A stretch of 64,000 bases of DNA from Pararge aegeria (taxonomy: Eukaryota; Arthropoda; Insecta; Lepidoptera; Nymphalidae). The notes under the pieces are model-generated. The model was not told where the DNA came from. It saw only the letters and a list, made by a program, of their open reading frames with translations, and ran no database searches. Positions 55,634-64,000 of this stretch are shown here, in pieces; the stretch's first letter is position 1; the number at the start of each line of letters is the position of its first letter. The stretch covers positions 10,840,701 to 10,904,700 of the forward strand of contig NC_053180.1 in assembly GCF_905163445.1 (NCBI RefSeq). The letters run 5' to 3'. The position numbers and the translations under genes were made by a program.

Positions 55634-57136
55634 ATTATTCTTATTTATATCTGAAACGCTGCGTTATAACGTAAGTGGGGTCAGCCTAAACTATCGGTGT
55701 ATACTTCTTCTATGAGAGTTCCCTACTCCCGGCAGTATGACGTTTAATATATTATAATGATTTCAAAGTAAGTTTCATTAAAGTACCTACTTTAATTAAT
55801 CTATTTTGAGGTACTTAGTCACATTTCTAAATCTTGTAGATTGTCTTGAATACCTACTATGTTCTAAAATTCCCGAGATTGGAGGTAAGTAGGTAAACTG
55901 AAATGATAAAAAAAAATCTAGATATACACGACGCTGTACAATTTTTCAGTTATTTTATCATTTATCTGATAAAGAAACTTCCAGTTAGGTAGGTATATTA
56001 ATAATTAATACTTAATGTTTATAAGGGAATAATGTTAGGTTTTACGGTCTGATTGGTAATTTTCTATTTACAGTGTAAAGTTACTGTTAGGAATTTCATT
56101 GATAACTTTTACAATTTTTGGTTCTATATTTTTTAAAGGTCCCGTCTTTCATCTTTCCGTTTCATGTTAAAGTCATGGTTCCGCATTTGAGAAGTTGCCT
56201 TACAAGGTACAACAAAATAAAATGACATAGTATTCCATATGAATGAGTGGATTTATTTAATTTTCAAAACGTTCTTTACACCAAGACGTGACTGAAATAT
56301 TGTTGACATAATAAGACAATATGAAAGAAAAAATTACATAGTTATTAAAATGAGTAATAATAAAAAACAGGATACCGAGAAAACGCATTTAAAAAAAATT
56401 TAATGAGATTAAAAAAAATCTAATTTGTTCTGGTACTTTCTAATAGAGGTTTATATTTATTTATTTTTATTATTATATATTATTATTTATTTATTTATTT
56501 AAATATTATGTCGATTGAACTGTAAATTTTGTATAAGAGATTTTATATTGGAATCTTACCGTTCTGCTTAGTTTAAACTGTCTGTTTAAATATTACTGGC
56601 ATATTCAATAGCTACTACTTAGACGATTTGAGTGTTACTGCTTGTAAGGTATACCTACCAATAACACTGGACTTATGTTTGTAAACTCAGTCTGGTGTTT
56701 GGTATTATTTTCTCACGTGACTTAAGGTACCTTTCGTTTGAATTCTTTTTATTTTTTCAATTCAAAATTCATTGATTTCAAGTAGGTAGTTTATAAGCAC
56801 TTTTGAAACGTCAAGTCAAGTCTGTTTGTAGTGACTCTACCACCGGTTCAGTTTGTTGTATCCGGAAGGCAGTTTACCAAGAAGAGCCGGCAAGAAATTC
56901 AGCAGATAGCTCTTTTCCGATATCATTATATAGTTTAACAATCTTTAGAATTTTTCTGCCTTGTGAAATATGACAGCGGAATGGCCTGCTTCCAAGCAGC
57001 CTTGTCGTTAGGGAACTCATCAATCGTGTAAAGTAGGTAACCATGATTGATTAAATGTGCTTTAAAATATTGTTTATACATAGGTAAAGGTAGATCTCAT
57101 ATTACCTTCGGGATCATGTTAGAAAAACATATCTGT

Positions 57137-57199
57137 AGTATAGAAGTCAGAAATCCTTCGTGGGGATGGGCCCCACAAAGGATTTCTGACTTCTGTACT
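57137..57199. repeat. 29 bp near-perfect inverted repeat
   Basis: Arms 57137-57165 and 57171-57199 differ at two positions around a 5-base loop. Confidence 0.9.
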
Positions 57200-59221
57200 T
57201 TCTCAGACGATATGCTGATATCACTAATTTATGTCCGTTTCTAGTAAGAAGATTGTTTATATCGACTTTTTGTTTATAATTACTAATGTTTTGTTCAATA
57301 AAGATTATATTTATTATTATAAATATATTGCGAGGCTACTGTAAGTATATCTACCTATTTCATTAAATTTGGCATGATCTATGTTTATATATCGATCGCA
57401 CAGCTCTTTTTGTAGTAAGTATAAATAAATATAGTTCCTACATCAGCAGATCTGCCCCATAACAAGATCCCATACGACATTACTGCAGCTGAGCTGAGCT
57501 TACCCGCTAGTGTCTCGCTAGTGTTTCGACTAAGCTATTGACTTTTTTTTTTTTTTTTTTTTATCCTAAGTATTAGCGGCTAATGCTTAAGATTTTGACC
57601 CGTCGTTTGACGACCATGATTGCAAAACTTATGGTTATCATATTGCGTTATGATAGGATGGCTTAAAGCTACTCTTTGCCAATTAGGTTTTTAAACCAAT
57701 AGTACTATAATGTGCCAACCAATCAGATGATCAGACCACAATGTAACCATCACATTTTCTTTATGATTCTACAACTAAGTATCAACCCCTCTATAAGGTT
57801 AACAGCGACGGTTATCTACTAATCTTTGTTGACAGTTTATGTTATTTCTATGGCTGAGGGACCGCTGTTAGATCTATAATTGAGATGTATTTGGAATTGA
57901 ATCTTTATCGCTCTATGGGAAAAGATGCCATTAAAGCATTAAGCACGTTGATGATGACGAAAATTACCTAAACTTTGCATTAAACTTAAAGCATGATTCT
58001 TCTCACGTTTATGCGTACCTAGTCGTACTAGCAAGAAGGTACCTAATTTTCGCAATAAATTATATCTTAATTATTTATGTTGGTCCTTAGGTCCTGACAA
58101 TTAGCATAGATTTTCAATATTATTCAGAGGAAAAATCTTACAGCGCCATCTATTATTACAGTACAAGTGTTATGCTACTCGACACAAGATGGCGCGATGA
58201 GCCTAATTTTCACGTAGCCGAAAATTAAATAGTTATGTTTTGCGTTCTATAACTATATTTAAGCGTACCCTAATAAAAAAATCCAACAATATTAAATGTA
58301 CGAATCGTCCAGTTACAGTTTTTTATATGTATCTATAGATAGAGCAAAGACTTCAATCCTGAGTTGAGAGCTAAGATTGCAGGCGTTTCTGTTGTAGGTA
58401 CTGAAACCTTTAGACTAAACTTATTAACACTGACTGGTGTAAACACTATTTTTATACATGTCTATCTAATTTAGTTTTGAAATAACACGTTAAACTTAAA
58501 GTCACCAGCTAAATCAGGTATGATTTAACAGCAAGTCTCAATCGCTCTCAAAAACAAACATCATATTTTATCAAATTGGATTGGAACTATTGACGACCAG
58601 TCATTTCGGCCAAATGCTAAAAAAATGCTTGCTGGCTCACTTCGCCGCGCAATTTTAAATCGACAATCGGGATCGGAATAACATATTAACAATATTTTCT
58701 TCTTGTCTGGTAAGAAAAGTCACCTACTTAGGTACTTATGTATTGCGATTGGGTCATTTAAATAAGGTCAGAATCAATTAAGTTGTGTCAAATAGTGTTG
58801 TTTTGTTTTGGGTTGGGTTTGAACTTTGAGTAAGTAAACTAGTTTTCATGGCTGAGACATGCTCAGATCAAGCGTTCCATGTTTTTTATTCTAGCACCAC
58901 AAATTGTTCATGTTTAAGTTACAAAATATATTTCAAAATATCTCTCACAATTTTCCTTATACTTATTTAAGGTGAGCACTGTCGCCTTTAATAGGTACAG
59001 GTTTTACCATAAATCAGGGACGGTAGATATTAAATTGCACGATTGCATACATTCATCACGAACTCACCATTACACACATTTCTATTTTAACATGCTATTT
59101 TAATTAAATATCTACCAGATAAAACTAACTGCTTTTTTGTAAGGTTTGTGTGCCAAATTATATAAGTTACTTAAGTAGGTACGTACTGCATAATTTATAA
59201 GCCTACTTGTACATAATTCTC

Positions 59222-59400
59222 ATCATCATTATCATCGACCTATTATCGGCCCACTACAGGGCACGGGTCTCCTCTCGGAACGAGAAGGGTATCACGAATG
59301 CCAAGTGCGTATTGGTAGATTTCCCACGCTCTTGAGAACGTTATAGAGAACTCTCAGGCATGCAGGTTTCCTCATGATGTTTTCCTTCACCTCCTTATAA
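59222..59400 (+). mobile_element. Lepidopteran SINE/LINE-like repeat, family 4
   Basis: 'ccactacagggcacgggtct', 'gagaagggtat' and 'tttcctcatgatgttttcc' match the copy at 62265-62620, which keeps 'ctacaggccacgggtctcct' and 'acctcacgatgtttttca'. Confidence 0.7.
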
Positions 59401-60139
59401 ACAATACATTTCTTTTTAATTTATTTCTAAAATTACTATGTAGTAAATTATACTAAACCATTTTTATGGACTATTGTTTAATAGTACAAAAACGTTATAA
59501 TATAAAAACTTTTATCCGGGAAAACTGAAAAAGGGTACGATTACTTAGTTCCTCCACTTGTCACGAATATTTTGAACTGATTTTTAGTAGGGAAATTTGC
59601 TTGAATACAAGTTCACTTTTGTTTTTTTTTATAGATGTGTGTAGTTGTAAGGTGATTTTAGAAAATTTGTAAATTCTCTCGTTGGACGAGGCCTTTAGTC
59701 CAGTAGTGGACAGTTATAAGCTATTGCCTATTGATGAGAGGCTCTTAGCACCTAGGTTACTAAAATGTGATTTGGCATGAGGTGACAATAAAGTTAGAGC
59801 CCAATAATTTGAACGCGTACCTACCTATTCAATTGATTGAGCTCTCTTAGATAAATGCGTAATGCATTTTTTGTAGGAAAAACTCAGGCTTTGGTGGGAC
59901 GGCCAATGATAATAATAACATAATGAGAAGTAGTGAAGACTGATCCAGTAAAAAAGATACTAACTATCCTTACTAAATCATGAGGTAGAGTCAGACCCCC
60001 GCGAGCAATAAAGACTAGTGTGAAAGAAAGAGTGATTAACTCTTACTCATATTTAAGTTATTTTTAGTGTATATTACTTTATTTTTTTTTATAGTATTTT
60101 ATGTGTCTAATCTTGATTAGTGTGTAATTGTTCGTAAGT

Positions 60140-60330
60140 ATGTATATAATAATAAAACCCCACCAATCGGTTTCCCTTGGTTTTCCTAATCTTAAGGTTG
60201 CCTGGAAGAGATCGCTACTAAGCGATAAGGCCGCCCTTTGTATCCTACTTTTTAAGTTTATTTTTGTTGTGTCCATTGTTTTTTTTTTCCTATTTGTGGT
60301 GTACAAATAAAGTGTATAAATAAATAAATC
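60140..60330 (+). mobile_element. Retrotransposon 3' tail
   Basis: 'ctggaagagatcgctacta', 'gcgataaggccgcc' and a terminal 'acaaataaagtgtataaata' resemble the 3' ends of lepidopteran LINEs. No coding remains. Confidence 0.6.
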
Positions 60331-61737
60331 CCCAGTCACGAGGGACGAGAGGGATGTTAAAGTCGAGAATGTCTTGGCGTGAATTGTTCCCAGAATGTCT
60401 TGGCGTGAATTGTTCCCATTAAGCCGCTTCTCACGACTTCTCTTCCGCTGCTCTTCGCTTTGGTTTTACCACGGTAGTTCCAGTGGTCACTGCGTAGCTC
60501 TCGCATCTGTTAGTTACTTTCCAGTTTCAGAAAATGTATCTCTTTTAAATTTATGGAGGAGATAAGCTTGCTTTAAACAATATTAACTTTCGTTGAATAC
60601 TTATTTAAAAAATAATGAAAAATATATCGGTAACTTTACCTCAACTCTCTTCAATAGGCTACCGAAGTTAGAACAGCCGATTTTCACGATTGCAATTTGG
60701 CCCGCCATCGTACAGTAGAAGGAAAAATGGCCGTCATAAGGCGCCCTCTGTCAGACGCAGAGTGCGAAAAACGACAAAGCGCCGGACTAAGCTTTGTTTT
60801 TGTTGGTCAGCCGGACTGCACGGGACAGAGACATGTGGACAAGTCCAATAAAAGCCTTTTTTATTTTTATCATAAAAAATGTGCTTTAATACGAACTATT
60901 TGGATCCAGTAACCTTGCTCGTAATTGTAGAGTCGTCGTTTAAGAAAATCGAAACGCTATATATAACAAACTAGAGTAAGCTAAGTAGCTTGTGTTACAT
61001 ATTTCAAACGTTATCCTGGCTGTCCTATTAAGTATTTGAGAATTTCAGTTATTTTCTTGTTAAGTTATCCCAGCACGGGATAGAATGAGTGCTTATAATA
61101 TGTGACATTTTTTTTGTTATAAAGATTTTTTCTTTCTCTATTTTTAACATAGATCTAAAGTAACTCGTTTTAAAAATCAACATACCCCTGCGATAGAAAA
61201 GTGGAAACGAGACAAATAAGTCGGATAAATCCGTTTTACTCTGACTCAGTGTTTCGATATATACAAAAAACTACTTACGATATAGAATGCTTTGTTAACA
61301 ATGTATACATTACAGCTTATCTGAGAGGAATGATAATTTTTGAATTGTTTATTATCTCTAACTTAGTTACTCAGCGAGCGACCATAGTGTGTTATTACAC
61401 TCACCCCAGCAGGGCGAACTAACGGTCGTATCTCCTTTATCCTTTCTTCCAGATCCTATCCCGTGACGTACGGCCGCCATTTCAGCTGTCCGCATGCTCT
61501 ATTTGTACACTCAGTAATAGCCCGTAAAGTCTCAGGTACTACGTATGAGTGCATAGTCAAACAAAACTATCTCACTCACTAATCGCTGCAAAGCACGCTG
61601 GCAATTGGCATTAAGTAGAAGCATAACGACAGTATATTTGTTCGAGATCACAAATACTCTATTGGTTGGTTAGTCGCCGTCGTCATCCTTAAAGCTTATA
61701 ACTGTCTGACGGTTGGGCATATGCTCCCATACCCAGT

Positions 61738-61835
61738 TGCGTGCATAGAGGGTGTGCACAGGGTATGGAGATGATATAAAATGTAGAAAAACTCCAGTAA
61801 GAGTTATAAATACTTAAGGGTAAGCTTTATTTTTG
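61738..61835. mobile_element. Partial hAT-like MITE
   Basis: The left half of the family at 16335 and 27185 ('gcgtgcatagagggtgtgca', 'ctccagtaagagttataaat'). The right arm is missing. Confidence 0.75.
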
Positions 61836-62264
61836 AATTTAATTTTGCATGTGTTGTTAGGGCTGTACCTATCTGATATCTTATCTATGTAATTGAGTAT
61901 TATGTAAGTTTATTATAGCATAAATGTATATCATAAATATCCATTATAGTATATATAAATTTATATCCTTGTATTTTTCCTATTGTGTTGTGTTGCAATA
62001 AAGTTTTTCTATTCTATTCTATCTTTCAGTAAAATGTATGGTAGGTACTGGGTTATTCAAAAACTATTAGGTTTTCGGTTTCACAGATAAGTCTCAGGGA
62101 CTGTACATAATGTACCTCTAGAGCCTGTGAAGTATTATTTCGGTTTTCATTTACACGTTGTATAATATAACAAAAACCCAGCACGCATCTCCACACACAC
62201 ACTCACATACACACACAAACACAAATATGTAGGGAAATGATGAAAGGAAGCTTTCCTTTCAGTA

Positions 62265-62620
62265 TTTTCACCATCATCATCATCATTTTATCAACCCACG
62301 GGCCGGGCCACTACAGGCCACGGGTCTCCTCCCATAATGACAAGGGGGTTAAAGCCGTAGTCCACCACGCTAGCCCAGTGCGGATTGGTGGACTTAACAC
62401 TCCTTTGAGAACATTTTTTTTTATACAACAACATTAACATTATCTAGAACTGTAAGGTATGCTGGTTACCTCACGATGTTTTTCAAGCAAGTGATATTTT
62501 AATTGCAGAAAACGCACATAACTTACAACATTTAGAGGTACGTGTTGGGATTCGAACTTGCTCCCTCGAAAATTAAGTTGAAGTCTTACCCACTGGGCTA
62601 TCACCACTTCAGTATTTTAC
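62265..62620 (+). mobile_element. Lepidopteran SINE/LINE-like repeat, family 4
   Basis: Contains 'ccactacaggccacgggtct', 'attggtggactt', 'aacgcacataactt' and ends with a tRNA-like 'gggattcgaacttgctccct'. It is longer than the copy at 59222. Confidence 0.75.
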
Positions 62621-63908
62621 TTTCTTGTAATTAATAACAAACAGACATAAGTGTGTCTTTGAATGCGGCGTCTAAGCGTACGCGGACTACCTAATGACTT
62701 CGGCGTTATCTATAGAAAAAAAAACGTTTCACCAAATATTAGGTAATAACTATTGGTAAACTGTTGATGGATGCCCAGGAATCTATTTAGATTAGGCGAA
62801 ACTTATTTAAGCATTGGCTTGTTCGTCTGTAGTGAAAAAGGCTGTACGCGGAATCGTACATATAAGTGTACATATAACTTCCTTTAAATACTTTTTCAGC
62901 GAGTGAAAGCTACACTGCGCAAGTCTAAAGTAACAGTAACACTAATGAAGTGGCCCCGCCCGGCTCGCAGCCGCCAATCGCGACTCCCGCAACTGTAGCT
63001 AACTCGCTATTGGGTCCCAGCCACGACACTAACTCTCTGCCAACAAAATACCTACTTTACCTCAGCCATCTATACTTTAGAAGGTTGTGCTATGCGTAGC
63101 CAGTAAGATATATTGATATTTTTTTTTTATTACAGGACGCATTTTGTAACGCTTCCCAAGTACCTATTCTCATTTAAAAATAGCGCCATACAGTCGAAAT
63201 GCCAGTGTAACTGGGAATGATTAAAAGAATTCGAACAATTAATATAATACATCAAAATCTGTTAAGGCATTTAGAAGTAGATAACAGTCGAGAAAAGAAA
63301 CTCATATAGGTAAATACTCACAAACAGATATAATTATTTAACTAGAACCTAACTCTCCTTTTTGCAGTCGTGTAAAAATACTTAACTTACTGAGGTAGTA
63401 AGTGAGGTATTTTGCTATATACCCATAAACTTTAGGGACTACAATATCCATCCCCCGTCGACTACTCGGTTCTTGCTCGGATCTCATCTCTCACTGATTA
63501 AGGGTTTAATATAACTGCCATACCTCTAACAGGCTAGAACGCTACCATTTAAGACTAACTACATATTCATTTACTACCAGGAAAGATTGCAGTCAAGGGC
63601 TAAGTTGTGGATGAATAAGTAAACAAAAAAAAAAAACTCTGCCTCGTCAAATCAAATTCGTAGCCCATGTCAATTTTTCGTAGCTGTTTGCTACAAATAT
63701 AAATAAAAGGCACCTCAATACTCAAAACGAATTCATTATATTTTAACTTCTACATACAAGGAAGTGACAGAGTACAATGGAGGAAAGAGGGTCGTCTCCA
63801 CTCTCAAGACTCTCACACAAGACAATATATCCCGACGTTTATACGAATAATCTAATATCTGTAGACAAGCGTAGCACCGTAAACACAGTTTACAATATCT
63901 TCTATACT

Positions 63909-64000
63909 GACGGCCGACTGGCGCAGTGGGCAGCGGGTCGCATGCTTTCTGAACCCAAGGCCGTGGGTTCGATACCCACAACTGGAATATGTTTGTGTGA
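63909..64000 (+). mobile_element. tRNA-derived SINE, family 1 (cut by window end)
   Basis: Starts 'gacggccgactggcgcagt', B-box-like 'gggttcgatacccac'. The body continues beyond the window. Confidence 0.82.

Larger units (their letters stand above)
55700..64000. other. Long stretch without a recognised gene
   Basis: Contains an imperfect hairpin (57137-57199), a LINE scrap (57430-57490), poly-T (57542-57562), repeat tails (about 59685-59740, 60140-60330, 61850-62030), two members of a SINE/LINE-like family (59222-59400, 62265-62620), a partial hAT-like MITE (61738-61835), a dispersed repeat (63490-63615) and a SINE at the right edge. Three short GC/CpG-richer islands (about 60690-60850, 61430-61490, 62930-63040) could be promoters or exons, but no reading frame there is convincing. 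Confidence 0.55.

Noticed and set aside
60697..60912. 71-aa open frame 'MARHRTVEGKM...' in a GC-richer island
   Set aside because: No recognisable domain, and the frame ends in AT-rich sequence; kept only as part of the island observation.
63909..64000. tRNA-like A and B boxes suggesting a functional tRNA gene here and at the other SINE copies
   Set aside because: All copies share a long non-tRNA body and do not fold as a complete tRNA with a clear anticodon arm; they are SINEs.

Overview
The window is eukaryotic nuclear DNA, almost certainly from a lepidopteran insect. The background is AT-rich, the genes have short exons and GT-AG introns, TATA/initiator promoters have an arthropod-type CAGT/TTAGT start, and the intergenic DNA is packed with tRNA-derived SINEs, LINE tails and small hAT-like MITEs of a kind familiar from butterflies and moths. 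The species cannot be fixed from sequence alone.

Layout. (1) Positions 1-34282 hold a same-strand tandem array of secreted carboxylesterases. Copy A (32-4377) lacks its first exon, which should lie left of the window. Copy P (8219-9502) is a broken two-exon remnant split by a 716 bp inverted-repeat element. Copy B (17220-23416) is complete (571 aa). Copy C (25860-34282) is complete (565 aa) and more diverged. A and B share introns and 3' flank as well as exons, so they are a recent duplication. A structurally intact Jockey-like LINE (10362-15366) with both ORFs open and a 12 bp target-site duplication sits between P and B. (2) 36471-39630 encodes a six-exon, 233 aa protein whose C-terminal half matches the bacterial COG4339 HD-phosphohydrolase family but which seems to have lost the catalytic HD motif. 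(3) 44022-46229 is an intronless 735 aa RBM5/RBM10-like splicing factor (RanBP2 finger, one RRM, OCRE, C2H2 finger, G-patch). (4) On the minus strand, 50048-51787 is a two-exon 5-hydroxyisourate hydrolase (113 aa) of the urate pathway, and 54707-55633 is a single-exon secreted basic protein of unknown function. (5) From 55.7 kb to the end I found no convincing gene, only repeats and a few GC-rich islands.

The esterases form the only obvious functional cluster: secreted alpha/beta-hydrolases with complete Ser-Glu-His triads, near-identical proximal promoter geometry and a variable, in B and C histidine-rich, leader after the signal peptide. The other four genes look like unrelated neighbours. 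The observations most worth following are the His-rich esterase leaders, the localized A/B protein divergence, two hairpins that look like template-switch mutations when compared with their paralogues, the apparent HD pseudoenzyme, and the intact LINE with its start/stop overlap and conserved 3' palindrome. Gene structures were built by eye from splice sites, reading phase and paralogue comparison, with no transcript evidence.
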